Origin: Parasitella parasitica
Taxonomy: Eukaryota > Mucoromycota > Mucoromycetes > Mucorales > Mucoraceae
Assembly: GCA_025201805.1 (NCBI GenBank)
Contig: MU619248.1
Location: forward strand, 153,403 to 217,402
Reading direction: 5' to 3'
Length of the DNA stretch: 64,000 nucleotides
Shown: in pieces, positions 10,781 through 23,147 of the stretch
How positions within the stretch are numbered: position 1 is the first letter of the stretch
How the letters are laid out: each line of letters opens with the position of its first letter
Notes under the pieces: model-generated
What the model was told of the DNA's origin: nothing
Database searches by the model: none
Seen by the model: the letters and a program-made list of their open reading frames with translations, nothing else
Made by a program: the position numbers and the translations under genes

Positions 10781-11851
10781 ACAATAAAATGTTCAGATTG
10801 CAAATTTGACCATTCCACAAAGGCCTTGTTGGTTTGGTATACGTGTTGGGAAATGCAATACCCCAGATATAGATGAAGGCTTTATCCATGTTTTGAGATA
10901 CTCAAGCACTAAATTTTTTTTTCTATTGTTATGATAATTTTGGAATACATTCTACCGACTTTTTGGTTTCAAATGCCCGTTTTTTCCCGTTCCATAAATG
11001 CATTTTGAAGCATTAAAATATGAGCTTTTTCAAGCATTTCCCGTTCTCGTTGTTCCTGGATCAAAGGCAGTATAATCAATGGCTTATCTAATGTCTTTTT
11101 GATTCAACAGCACAGCTAAACATCCATCATATAAATTATACTGCTGTGAAGTTGTGATTACTTGTTTTGTTGTGCTTGTCTTAAATTTTTGGTTTAACAG
11201 CCCCTGGGTCATATATTTTAATCCGAATCGGGTACTCGCTTCACTGCTTTCAAAAACAATTGCCATTGTAATTATTGATTCACCCGTTCATAATATTAAA
11301 TTGACACATATATCAATTTTTTTTACCATTTAGCAAGAATCTAACAGTTGCGTTTATCGACATCTTAATAAATCTTGATTGCAGCCTGAATCAAAAGCAT
11401 GATACTATGTTCAGAACTATCATTAGAAGAAGCCAAACTTCATCCCAAGGCCCATAAATCACGTCATATCTCCTCTCCATTTTTTTTTTTTTACCCATTT
11501 TTTATGAAAGAGTGCGGGACACATTCGGAACTATCCGTGAATAAAAATCAAAGATGCCTACATGAAATGCTGGTGTTTTTTGCATACCAGCCATCTCATT
11601 TTGTCAGCCGTAAAGGGTATAATTCGATGTTCCCTTTTGATTGCTGTAGCCTTCAGTTGTATCGAGCTGGCAAAAGACGAGAAACGAATACACAAAAATG
11701 CATTCAAGACAAATTACCTTCAAATGTCAACAAGATCAAACGGCACTTCAAGTAGCACCGGGCAAGTTTCATGACGAGATTTGCAATAAATACAGTATAA
11801 AAGAAGCGTAAAAATCTTGTTAAATTAATTCAAGTAATACCTACCTATATT
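10781..11851. other. Intergenic with possible small unrecognised minus-strand coding pieces
   Basis: Between the Rrn11-like gene and the sugar transporter. On the minus strand an ATG at 11266 opens a 60-residue frame (starts MAIVFESSEASTRFGLKYMT, ends in LLNQKDIR at 11084), and just downstream a second frame reads LPLIQEQREREMLEKAHILM (about 11080-10975). I could not join them with a normal-length intron and do not recognise the product. Either a small gene whose exon structure I misread or a relic. The 11270-11790 part has no clear content; the plus ORF 11399-11755 looks spurious (poly-T derived Phe run). Confidence 0.3.
11796..11803 (+). promoter_or_regulatory. TATA-like element of the sugar transporter
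   Basis: TATAAAAG lies 49 bases upstream of the transporter ATG, giving a plausible short 5' UTR. Inference from sequence and position only. Confidence 0.4.
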
Positions 11852-13421
11852 ATGGAATCTCGAGACAAACTCAAGCCGTTTGTGGTTTTTTGTGTTGCTA
11901 TTGCAGCACTTGGTGCTCTCAACAACGGTTTTAATACATCTGCATTGAACATTCCAGCCGCATCTCTTACAAATTGCCCTGGCGTGCCCTTTGGCACAGT
12001 TACATATTATCCAAATTCACCATTACCTCAATGTATTCCAATGTCTGATTGGATTTTGTAAGTAAATAGCCATTGGCTCGAATTGATACATGTGCTAAAC
12101 AGTATATAGAGGTACAGCTACTGGTATGTACGCTATTGGCGGTCTTTTAGGCGCCATGATTGCTGGCTGGATGGCCCAAAAATACGGTCGTCGCGATTCT
12201 ATGCTTATCATGAATACTACGTTCTTTATCGGTGCCATCTTGCTTTCTCTTTCTACAGAGCCTGGCCAGTTTGCTGTTGGCCGCATCTTTGTTGGCATCG
12301 GCTCTGGCTTTATGACTGTAGTGATTTCTATGTATATTGCTGAAGTTTCTCCGTCCAAGTATCGTGGAGCGCTTGGTTCCTTCCTTCAGCTTTTCTTGAC
12401 TATTGGTATTATCATAATCGAAGCCATCGGTCTTGGTCTTTCCTCTGCCATTGGTTGGCGTATCGTTGTCATCATAACAGTTGTTCCTGCTATCGTTCAA
12501 ATGCTCTGTTTACCTTTTTGTGCTCGTTCTCCACGTTGGTTAATTTCTCAAAACCGCATTGATGAAGCTCGTGTACAATTGATGCGTCTTCGTTATGGCG
12601 ATGTTCAAGACGAGTTCTCTGAAATGATTTTATCTCTTACCAAAGGCGGCCAAAGTGATAGCGCCAAAGAGGCCCTTCCTGAGGGTGAACTCGACGACAA
12701 GAACAGTTTTGACGACGCCCCAAATGAAGAAGCAAATGAAGCTTTTGAAGGAGAAGAATCTTTGTCTATACGTGAGATTTTCTCCAACCGTTGCTTAATG
12801 ATTTTAACCTTGAAAATGATTGTCGTGCACGCCTCTTCTCAATTGACTGGTATCAACGCTGTCATGTATTATTCAACTAACATATTTGAAAACTCTTTTG
12901 GCGATGTTGCTAAATATGTTACCATTGGTGTTTCTGGTCTTAACATTGTCATGACCATCATCGGACTCGGTTTGATTGATCACTTGGGTCGCAAAATTTT
13001 GCTGGTTGTCTCTGCCTACGGCATGATGATTTGGTCTGTTCTTATGACTGTTGGCTTGAGATTTGACGTCTCTGCTCTTCAAGTTGTGTCCATCTATATT
13101 TTTGTCGCTTGTTACGCTGTAGGTCTCGGTATGATTCCTTTTGTCATCACTTCTGAAGTTTATCCTACTTATGCTGTTTCGGCTGCCTCGTCTGTCGCTT
13201 TGGCTGTTAACTGGCTTTGTAACTTTATCATTGGTCTTGTTTTTCCTGCACTCCAAACAGCCTGTGGTCCTTATGTTTTCTTGATCTTTACAGGCCTCTC
13301 AGCCTTGGCTGGTACTTTTATTCTTATGTTCATTCCTGAAACCAAGCAAAAAACCATTGATCAACTTGGACGTGAACTTGGTTGGGCTGATATTAATCTC
13401 GATGATGTTCGCAAAAAGTAA
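11852..13421 (+). CDS. MFS sugar transporter, hexose/GLUT type
   Basis: Exons 11852-12057 and 12110-13421 (intron GTAAGT...TATATAG), 505 residues. Twelve membrane segments are visible. Family motifs: NGFNTSALNIP in TM1, GRRDSMLIMN (loop 2-3 GRR), VGRIFVGIGSGF, YIAEVSPSKYRGALGS, then a long central cytoplasmic loop with an acidic insert (EGELDDKNSFDDAPNEEANE), QLTGINAVMYYSTNIF in TM7, DHLGRKILLV, and the closing FIPETKQKTIDQL (PETKG-type motif). The QLTGIN/YYS pair marks sugar porters and suggests a monosaccharide such as glucose, but substrate specificity is not readable. Overall it resembles animal GLUT-type and short fungal sugar porters more than yeast HXT. It should sit in the plasma or vacuolar membrane. 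Convergent with the next gene. Confidence 0.93.
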
Positions 13422-13621
13422 ATCAGTACCCTCACTCTTCTTTGACTGTGTAGTTTCTCTCAGTTTTGTACTACTATCATTATCTTTGTAGATTATTCAT
13501 GCATAAATTGCAATATTATTAAATTTCATCGCATATCGTCTTTTTTTTTTCAACATCAAATTGGGAGTGTTACTCGTAAATAGTCATTAAATAGTTCTAA
13601 TATACATTGGACAGTGCTGTT

Positions 13622-15647
13622 TTACTCAACAGCGTCTAAAGCCTTTGAAAACATGGACAGTAACTTGTCTCTGTCTTCTAAACCGACACTAACACGGACT
13701 AAATGGCGGGCAACACCATACTTGGCAGCCCAATCAAGTTCCGTATAATGGGCAAGAATAGTGTAGGGACTACATAATGTGAAATTGGTGCCGAGAGATG
13801 GACCCTTGGCGCAACTGAGGTTATCATAAAAAGTGGCAGCGCTCGTTTCATTTTTTAAAACCACAGAAAATAAACCACCGTAACCTGCATCGTCCGAATC
13901 AACCTTGACGGCATCAAAATGATTCCTACATGTGAACTTGGGGTAAAAGACTTGCTCAACTACAAAATGTGATGATTCAGTATGTCTAAATATCGAAGAG
14001 TCTATTTTTGTTTACCTTTGGGATGATCTATTAAAAAGTCGCACAAGGCTTCGGTGTTGCCATTGATAATCTTTGAACGTTCTTTGAAGGTGCGAGAATT
14101 ACGCTCTAAAAAGACGGCGTCTTCTGACCAAACAAGATCTTCGTAATCCCTCTTTAAACCATCTTTCAAATCTGTATAACGAGGTCCATTTGGATTCAAA
14201 GTCATACTGGAAAAAACAAGTTTGAGATGCCATTTAGATTGTACCATTTTGACGTCGAATTTTACCTTCCACCCATCACATTAGAGTCCCCAGAAAATAC
14301 TTTGGTCAAGCTGCTAACGACCATATCAGCCCATTCAAGCACAGCAACATTACAAAAATTACCAATGGTTTCATCAACGACAATCAAAAACTTGTATTCG
14401 TCTGCTAGCTTACGAAGACGCTTGATATCAGGAGATTTCAGCAATGGATTCGAGGGGAATTCGCAAAACAAACTCAAAATCCTTTCGCCAGACTTCAAAA
14501 GTTCTTCAAACTCATCCAAGCTTTTATCGTCTCCGAGGCCATAAAAGTGGCAGCCAGCGCCCCATTTTTGCAAAATCTTCAAGGTGTCAGTATAAGGAAA
14601 CCTGCATATTATGCAATTATGAGAATTTAGGCTCTACTTGAACTAACTAGCATATACTTACCCAAAACAGACACTCTTAGCAGTTTCGTCACCAACAAGC
14701 ATGGAAACTCGATGAGCATGATAAATAGCGCTCATGCCACAAGGGTACAAATACACATCCTCCTCAGACAAACCTCTAATTCCACGATCACCCTTTAACT
14801 TACGCTGCTCCTCCAAGTCAGTACTGGATGTCTTGTTTTCCTTGTCATTGACTTCACTTTCCCCACGCAGCACTCCTGCAATACGTCTTCTCAATGCAAC
14901 CTTTGCATTGTTTGAGAACTTGACAGGCAAGTTGCGTCCATAGCGTTCTTCCAAATAAGTCGTTTGCTCGACGGCCTCGTCTTCCTTGTCTTGTCCAAAT
15001 TTTTGAGCCGACTTGGAGCTGTAATGACTTCTACTGCGACTTCCCATAGTTAACTTTGGTCTATACAAGTCATTTTCACTGGTTAAAGCGTCTTGTAAAG
15101 ACTTTTGCTGGTTGTCATCCATGATACGTAAACAATACTCGGCCATGCGAGAGGAAATAATGTCACCAGAATGCTGCCAAAATTGCTTAGCAACAGGGAA
15201 TGCATCCTGAGGGAATAGGACAATGTGGAGAGGAACTGGCTGGAGCTCGGTGGAGGGGTTGATGGGCGCAATTTCGAATTCTGCAATGAGAACAGTGCCA
15301 GTGGGATTTTCGTAGTAGCGTTCCATGAATGATCTGCATTGTTCCGCTACTTTATGTGAGGGAAAAAGCATGCCTGTGTCGGTTTTCTTGCCAAATTTAG
15401 CGACCAAACGAGTGCATAGCTGAAAAGAGAGATGTATTATTACGCTGTACCATATCAAGAAAGCTGCACTTACCTTCTGGATGAGAGGATGAATGAAAAA
15501 ACGAGGATATCCACATTCCATCTTTGCAGTGACAATGGGATTGCCTTCTTCGTAGTAGATGTTGTCTTGCCATTTCGGAAACATGACAGATACCGCATGA
15601 GGTGTGTGGGCTGGGATAGCAGCACCAACTTGAGTAGGAGGTTCCAT
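13622..15647 (-). CDS. STR2: Cystathionine gamma-synthase, fungal type
   Basis: Five exons: 15647-15474, 15419-14662, 14601-14266, 14206-14016, 13959-13622; all introns GT-AG, spliced length 598 residues. PLP enzyme of transsulfuration that joins cysteine and an acylated homoserine to cystathionine. Evidence: start [20 protein letters not shown] (typical fungal CGS N-terminus), a long N-terminal extension domain, [20 protein letters not shown] (cofactor phosphate site), [15 protein letters not shown] across a splice, [20 protein letters not shown] (PLP-ring Asp) and [16 protein letters not shown], where the Lys should bind PLP. The C-terminus [15 protein letters not shown] matches the family's RLSVGLED. 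About 600 residues is usual for fungi. The 5' UTR is purine-rich on the plus strand (see the GA tract). Confidence 0.95.
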
Positions 15648-15703
15648 GAGAGAGAGAGAGAGAAATCAAAAAAGTCAAACACAAAGAGAGAGAGAGAAAC
15701 CAA
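15648..15703. repeat. Two GA-rich simple-sequence tracts
   Basis: GAGAGAGAGAGAGAGA just upstream of the cystathionine gamma-synthase ATG and a second AGAGAGAGAGAGA about 20 bases further. On the gene's strand these are CT-rich, a common feature of fungal promoters and 5' UTRs. Confidence 0.7.
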
Positions 15704-15900
15704 AGGGTCCCCGTATACTTTAATTTTTATAGCTTCGAACTATCAAATAAGACGAGAGGATCTCATCAATCTAGAATGCGAGCTTTCAAACTCCTTGTGA
15801 AAATATATACCATCATTATGCTGTTGGACAAAGTATACATTATTGGTCATATAGGGGATCATGATTTGTTTATCAAATTATACATATATTATTTACAGGA

Positions 15901-16704
15901 TTATAATTTATTCACAAGCCCTTCAACCATTTGCTTGCACTCTTGAGCGCTGAGATATTCAGAGTTTTGGATTGCATTTGAGATCAAGATGGTATTTTTC
16001 ACTTCTTCAGAATTAATCCAGACACGGCCGTTCATTCCAACCGCTGTTTCAAAAGGGAAATGCTCTCCCAGATAGCTTAAAATCGGTGTATTGGGGTTTA
16101 ACAGTCTGCAGACAATGTGTCAGTCAATGGACGTCGTGAACTTGAATCTCTTATATATCCTCACCTTCGACAAAGCCCAAGCGAGCATTTGAATGCAAAT
16201 CCACCCACCAACTCACCAAAGCCATCTGCCTTTCCAGTTTTAGGATTGACGCATTCAAGCTCTGGCTCCATGTCAGGGTTTGCCAAAGACACTCTACAGT
16301 ACACTAACGATTGTACGCTCAGATTGGGTCTATTGCGTTTTGTGGCTCCCTCAAATGCCATCATGGGCAAGACGGCTGAATGTGCTGTTCCAATGTCTAC
16401 TCGAAAATACTCCCCCATTTTGGCAATCACTGTTCCAACCACTGATTCTCCTGTTGCTGCAATATACTACAAGATGACTCAATAAAACACGATGGCTTTG
16501 TCTGGCGGCTTTACTCACTCTCTTTTGATTGCTCTCTATCCAGTATCGATTTCCGACTTCCAAATGCTGCAAAATGCCTGCTTTTATAGCGACGATTTGG
16601 TCGCCTTCTTGTCTCAAGCCTGGGCCCAAGACAATGGCAGACTCCTCCTCTACATCAATAACATCTCCGGGCAAGACAATGCGTGGATCAACCTCCATTA
16701 CCAT
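15901..16704 (-). CDS. RRP40: Exosome complex cap subunit Rrp40 (EXOSC3)
   Basis: Three exons: 16704-16519, 16466-16165, 16105-15901; 230 residues (a second ATG at 16698 would remove two). Rrp40 is one of three S1/KH cap proteins of the RNA exosome in nucleus and cytoplasm. Features: N-terminal VLPGDVIDV; the S1 region from VVGTVIAKMGEYFRVDIGTA through VLPMMAFEGATKRNRPNLSV; the diagnostic ANPDMEPELECV and GKADGFGELVGGFAFKCSLG of the KH part; C-terminal GMNGRVWI. Length matches human (275) and yeast (240) roughly. Head-to-head with the Gemin5 gene, 161 bases apart. Confidence 0.95.
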
Positions 16705-16865
16705 GTGTTGTGTTGTGGAAAGAAGTAATGCTGCAATACATGACTGGAAAAAATTTGTTACATGTTTTTTATTTGGACTGGTTTTCTTGCACTTTAGATG
16801 AAAGTAAATGGTACTGTACCTAACCATCGGCTTTCAAGGCCTTCTTGCTTTGACCAGACATACAA
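16705..16865. promoter_or_regulatory. Shared divergent promoter of RRP40 and GEMIN5
   Basis: Only 161 bases separate the two ATGs, so both transcripts must start from this interval. It contains poly-T/poly-A stretches but no clear TATA. Both products act in RNA metabolism, so co-regulation is plausible (inference). Confidence 0.6.
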
Positions 16866-18665
16866 ATGGATTTGATCTACCCAAAGTACAGATGCTATCC
16901 ACCAGCGGCCAATTGGTATTCTTTGTATGCAGCTGCAATCGTTGAACCGAATTTCTTTTTGTATGCTAGCAGAAATCTTGTTGTTGTTCTCGGCTTGAAG
17001 GATCTCAGGTACTATAATTCCTTCACCGCAGCAGAAGACAAAGTCGACGTTATAGCAGCATACGGAAACTATTGCTATACAGCAGGAGCAGAAAAGACAG
17101 TGAGATTATGGGATTTTACGCTGGGATCTATGCTATCAACCCATAACGAGCATGATGTAAGCGGCACATCCCACGAAATACGAACCTAATCTGACATTTA
17201 TGCAAAATGTTAACTTAGAGAGATATCACTGTTTTAAGTATCATACGTCAGGGGGCTGTTGTTATATCGGCTGATAAGGCTGGAAAAATAGTATTGTCAG
17301 ACACTTTCTTGAAGGCGTCCAAACGCCGAGAGATCGATGTTGGTTCTGCAGTTACATGCATTGCCTCATTGCAAGTCGAGGGCCGAGACTACATAGCTGT
17401 AGGCTATGAAAATGGCATGGTATTCATTTACGAGATTCAAGGCGATCTTTCAATGACTATTGTAGGCCAAATCATGGAAGATACGGATCCAATTCAGTCT
17501 GTAGACTGGCAGCCATTGAGCCAGCCTTCCGAATGGCCCTTACTAGCCTTTAGCACAAAGCGTAAATCACAGATATTTTTTTGGGATTTTCCATCACAGT
17601 CCATCGTGTCTTCGCTCAAGTTACCTCGTCCTCCTGCGCAGATCACCGAAAGTCAAAAATCTGCCATCTGGGTCACAGTGATCTGGCAGCAAGGCCACAG
17701 AAACATGCTCTATTTCTCTAGCTATTTGGGCTCGATACTATGCGCTGATCTTTCAAATCCGCAAAGACCAAAGATAAACAACAAAAAGAGAATGGACATG
17801 CATTCTAGGCACGTCTTCGCCATGAATTTCTTTAACCAGGGCACCAACTTGATCAGCATTTCAATGGACGCACAACTGATCAAGTGGGACGTTGAGCTTG
17901 GATTGGATGTCCAGGCTATCAAAACACAGACCAAATATCCTTACTGCTTGGAGTCGGTCGCATGGGATAAAGGGCAGCTAGCGATTGCTATGGGTGAGAA
18001 GGAGGTCAAGTACTGGAAGTTTTCCACTGCAGATGATGTTGTGCAGCCTCAGTCAGCCCCCAATTACTACGCTGCCACTATTATCTGGAAAGGGCTGCAG
18101 GGGAAAATTCAACGAGTAAGTTTATATTGGGCACTGATTCATTCGCTTTCTTATTTCAGTTTTTGAATCAGATAAGCGGGCACCCCTTCATAGACGGCGT
18201 GGTAGCCTATTCTAATGAATTTGGACACGTGGGTCTATGCGACTCTTTCATAAAGAACAATGCTGTAAAATTCAGCAAACATCATACAATGGAGAATGCG
18301 CCATTCATTGATTGGGGCCCTAATATGTGCGAGATATTGCAAAGAGAGGATATGGAGGCTCCGCTAATATCGTGTGGTGGTGATGGCACAGTGCATGTAT
18401 ATAACATGAATTCGATCAAGACACCGCCAGTGAGACTCTGTGACATGATGAACAAGCTGAATCCTGCTTGGTTCAACAAGCTCAAAAATATTGATTCGCA
18501 TCGCCATGCAATGAAAATAGATCAAAAATCTACGTTCATAGCTTTTGGGCATACAAATGGGTTTCTTGAAATCTACAAGTTGAAGACACTCAAGCTGATT
18601 TACACCACAGACTATCAAAGACAATGCATCACATCACTTGCTTGGAAACGTAAGTTGGCTTATTG

Positions 18666-18696
<31 letters not shown>

Positions 18697-20417
18697 GGTA
18701 CTGATAAAGCCAGGCCGCTAATCTGCAGATCTTGGAGACAAAGTATACCTGGCAGCAGGATGTCGTAATGGTCAAATTGTTGTTTACGACATGGCAAATC
18801 TTGATCTCGACAGCAAGGATGGTAATTCGCTGTATAGTTCTGTATGTAATAATTTTCTAAAAACAAGCTTAGATGTACCCATGTTGGGCCAGCACAACTG
18901 CTTGATTGAATTCAGTCTACACAAAGAAAGCGTCAACAGCATTAAATGGAGTTTACACAATGACAAAGCCCTGCTTGCTTCAGCTTCAGATGACAATTTT
19001 GTTTATGTGTGGAGCGTGGATAAAACAACCCCTATAGCCGAGTTCAACGAGCATCGAAGTCGCGTATTTTCTATTGAATGGAATCACATTGACTTTGATG
19101 TGCTATTTAGCGGAGGACAAGATAAATTCATATATGAGTGGAATTTTCTTGATTTTATGTACCAGGAAAAGAAAAACATCGAACCAACAAAATATCACAG
19201 AGAGAGATTCGTACTGCAGAATAAAAAGAAAAGAAAAGAAACAGCCTCATCAGCATCTGCGATTAATGACAGATCAGCGCCAGCAAAGAAAAAGCAAACA
19301 ACATCAACGAATTCCTTGCAGTGCACATTGAATGTAGCCCGAGCTTCGGAAAACTCGACTAGCCGCATTAAACGAGAGCAATATTGTATGAGTTTAGCTA
19401 ATAAACTACTCGATGGAAAAGTTGAAAAAGCAGTGGAATCTATCAAAAGTATGCTGAGTGCCGATCAAATCCAAGATGCGATTGTCAATAGATATTTAAG
19501 TCTGTGGGACAATAACAATACACAAAAAGAACAACGCCAAAACATTCATGAATTACTATATGGCGACAAAAACGATATTCGCCGTTTAATTGAGCTTGAA
19601 GGTAGCACATTTTTTCAATGTGAATTAAATTCGCAGGCGACTAATACTTTCAGTAGTGGAAGCCGTAGACGACGATGACACGCAAAGCTCGTCAGTTTTG
19701 AGCTCTGAAGTGGAGCAGATTGTGAAAAACAAGCACAACGTCAAGCTGGCTATGGACATCATGCGCTGCCATTTTACTACATTTGATCAGGACGCAACTA
19801 ACAACGAGGCAAGCAGCTGGTTGACAGATTGGATCATGTTGGCTCTGAGTCCGATGGGTAAATACGACGAAATACTGTTTGGGTTCAGTCCTCTAAAGTA
19901 TTGAATTTAGTGAGCAAAGAAAAGTGGTTGGACCTCATGTACAAACAAGCAAAAAAAATGGAATCGATAAAGCAATTCCATTTGGCGGCAGCATGCTACA
20001 TTGCTTGCAGTCATGTCTACGATGCCATTGAAATGTACAAACAATATGATATGTTTCGAGAAGCTATAGTCCTCGCCAAGTTAAGATTACCACCTGCCGA
20101 TCCAATCATCAGTTCTCTTTTTACTGAATGGGCCAAAGTACTCCAAAAGGGAGATCAAGATACACTGACTGCGACGTGGTAAGCTTCTGCAAAAGAAAGG
20201 TATTGAGGTTCTAAACTTCTATTCTTCTAGTTACCTTTTGTCTAATACTAAAGGCTCTATTGAGATTGCAATGGATTGCATTGCTAGAGATGGCAAAGAA
20301 TCTGGTTTATTTTATGCCGCTTGTTTGGCTTTAGCTACTCAAGATCATACCAAAAAGCAGCGTCTAGATCTTTGGCTCTCAGTAATGACAGAACGTTTAG
20401 CAAACAAAAGTAAATAA
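16866..20417 (+). CDS. GEMIN5: Gemin5-like SMN-complex WD40 protein
   Basis: Seven exons: 16866-17156, 17219-18115, 18160-18649, 18729-19601, 19654-19857, 19911-20178, 20231-20417; 1069 residues, every junction in frame. Gemin5 recognises snRNA (m7G cap and Sm site) and delivers it to the SMN complex for snRNP assembly. The start matches the family (PPAANWYS, then YASRNLVVVL). At least 12 WD40-type blades follow, e.g. EKTVRLWDFTLG, CRNGQIVVYDM, DDNFVYVWSVD, DKFIYEWNF. After a Lys-rich linker (KKKRKETASS, SAPAKKKQ) comes a helical region: FHLAAACYIACSHVYDAIEM and FREAIVLAKLRLPPADP, close to the human TPR-like segment. The protein is shorter than human (1508) and ends soon after the helical region, so the C-terminal RNA-binding part seems absent. 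One intron carries a long T run (18669 onward). Convincing by order of domains; not verified by search. Confidence 0.85.
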
Positions 20418-21305
20418 ATATATACTATCATCATCAAGTTTCATTAGGTAGTAACATTAAAACTGCTGCATTTGTCTTCCTTTTTTATTTCACATTAGCT
20501 AAAATGATAGCTTATTTTTCAACAAAGCATCGAGGTAAGAACTCCCGGTACTCGACGCTCTCGCCCTCCCTTTGCAATGTTCAATTTCAAATTTAGATTT
20601 CAACCACACAAACCAGACGCTTTTACTTGGTTTCTATAATGTTTTAATTAAGATATCTATTTTTGGTAATTTGAAAAGTTATCTAGGTGAACCAAATGGA
20701 GGAGAAGCAATCACTTATGATTCTTGCTGGTAAAATATTAGAGGTATAACATATTCCCGAATTTTGAAAATGCATCGAGTCTTTCATTACAATACAGGTT
20801 CAATGACAATGTTCTTTGAAAACGCTATTTCTTATTTAGGTTTATTTTTTTAATAGCTTCGCATATTGTAGACTTGATTTTGACATGAGAGAATGGATTC
20901 CAATGTCCATCCAAGGGTGGAAATCATTTAATATATAGAACCCAAAATAGTGTTTCAATGTTCATAATGGAAGTTGCTCTCAAAAGAATCTCTGTCAGCA
21001 ATGAGTAAACGGCAGAACAATGCTCCCAAACCATTCATCATTATTAGACACAGCATCCATGGCAAATAATTTCTCTTATGCGAGATCCAACGTACAAAGT
21101 GTTTTGCAAATTACGATAAAAGCGTATTCCTTAGTACGGAGTTCTTTTACTAGGCACCTTTGTTTGGCGAACTGTAAATTAACTTGTTCTCTGGTTGCAC
21201 TAAAGCTAATAAAAGGGGAACCTTTTTGAGTTCTTGCCCTCTCTCTCTCTCTCTCTTTTCCTTTTTTTATTTCTTTTTTTTATAAAAAAGAGATAAATTT
21301 TAAAA
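20418..21305. other. Intergenic, flippase upstream region
   Basis: About 890 bases with no credible ORF. It ends in a CTCTCTCTCTCTCTC pyrimidine tract (about 21239-21255) and T-rich sequence, a probable promoter/5' UTR. A 5' UTR intron ending at AAAAG just before 21307 is possible (see the flippase start). Confidence 0.45.
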
Positions 21306-23115
21306 GTGGCTTCATATAATAACAATAGCAAAAATCCAAATCCAAACCCTTTCGAGGACTCATCCGAGTCAGGGCTGGATTCATCTCCTTTTGATTATTC
21401 AACACAACAGCAGCAACATCAGCAACATCAGCAACAAGACCTCATAGACTTGCGACAAAACCAACAAGTTTTTTCGAACTCGACATCATCCTCTACTTTA
21501 CAACAGAAAACCGAGTTAACTGCGCCTGCTTATACTCATCAACATATAAAAAGAGGCGACTCATCGTTTGCGCTTGACGAAGGTAACCATTTTTTTAAAA
21601 AGGAGACAGAAATATGGAAATTTGGCGAGAGAAACAAGAGGGGCCACAAGAGGGAGGGAGTGTAAGATGTTTTTTGTTGAATATTGGATCATATTATTAA
21701 AAAGGGGAGACAATTTTAATTATGGAGTTCTAATTTGATATTGCTTCAAATACCAGGTTCATTCTATGACGAGTCAGTGATACATCAAGACGACGATGAT
21801 AACCTACAGTTGTTAACAAACAAAAGCCCTATTGCGGGTCGTGGCAAACAGCAGCAGCTACCATCAGCCCCATCAAATACAGACAATATACCTTTGCACC
21901 GAGCCACATCACAACCTCAAGTGACCCAAAGAAGAAAAACTTTTAATCTCAAAAACATCATCAACGGGCTACTAGGAAAATCCAATGCTGCTTCTGGTAC
22001 CGCTGGCGAAGGTGGTGAGCGCATTATTCATCTCAACAACAACGAATTAAATGATCAACAAAAGTTTCTCCACAATCGTGTATTTACAGCAAAATATACA
22101 GCGTTCACCTTTTTACCCAAATTCTTATATGAGGAGTTTTCCAAGTATGCTAATCTTTTCTTTTTGTTTATTTCTGGAATTCAGGTACGCAATTATAATC
22201 AATGCCAAGAGTGTATGCTCAGGAGATTAAAATAATTTTTTTTCAAGCAAATCCCGGGTATTTCACCTACTAGTAGATACACCACTCTGGTGCCTTTGGT
22301 CATTGTTTTAGTCATCACTGCCGTGAAAGAAGTCATTGAAGATTGGGTAATTTGTCAAATCAGCAAGGAAGCATACAGTGCTAACCCAATACATTATATC
22401 ATAGGGTGTTCATCGATCCGATGCTGAGCTAAATGCCAGAAAATGCAAGGTATTGGAGGGCACACAATTTGTCGAGAAGGCTTGGCGTGATATCAAAGTT
22501 GGAGACGTCCTTCGTGTAGAAAGTGGAGAAAATTTTCCAGCAGATTTGATATTGATGAGTAGCTCAGAACCAGAAGGTCTTTGTTATATTGAAACCAGTA
22601 ATTTAGACGGTGAAGTGAATCTCAAGATTAAACAAGCATTGACACAAACATCTTCCATCTTGAATCCTGTTGATATGAGGCAGCTACAAGGTACCATTCG
22701 CAGTGAGCAGCCCAACAATCGCTTGTACAACTACGATGGCGTATTTTCTACTAGTTCCATAAACGAAGTCGGCAAATCTCGAGATTATGCTTTGGATCCT
22801 ACACAACTATTACTGCGCGGTGCTCAGCTTCGCAACACATTGTGGATCTATGGTATTGTTGTATTCACAGGTCATGAAACAAAACTTATGTTAAATTCGA
22901 GGTAAGGAATTGTAATGCTTATTATTTATGTTGAATATGATTCTCATTGTAACTTTAGCAAAAAACCCTCCAAGATATCCAACGTAACACGTATTACCAA
23001 CAGAAATATCTTGTATCTGTTTGCTATTCTGGTTGCTATGAGCGTTGCCTGCGCTATAGGTGGTTTGATCTTTACAGTAAGTTGATCTCTGTGCATCCTA
23101 GCAAAATTATTGAAG

Positions 23116-23147
<32 letters not shown>

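Noticed and set aside
11399-11755. 118-codon plus ORF before the sugar transporter
   Set aside because: Contains a poly-T derived Phe run, no family pattern, and sits in the promoter; treated as chance.
18669-18695. Long T run in the Gemin5 gene as a possible break
   Set aside because: It lies inside a normal intron with donor GTAAGT and acceptor TGCAG, and both flanking exons join in frame.
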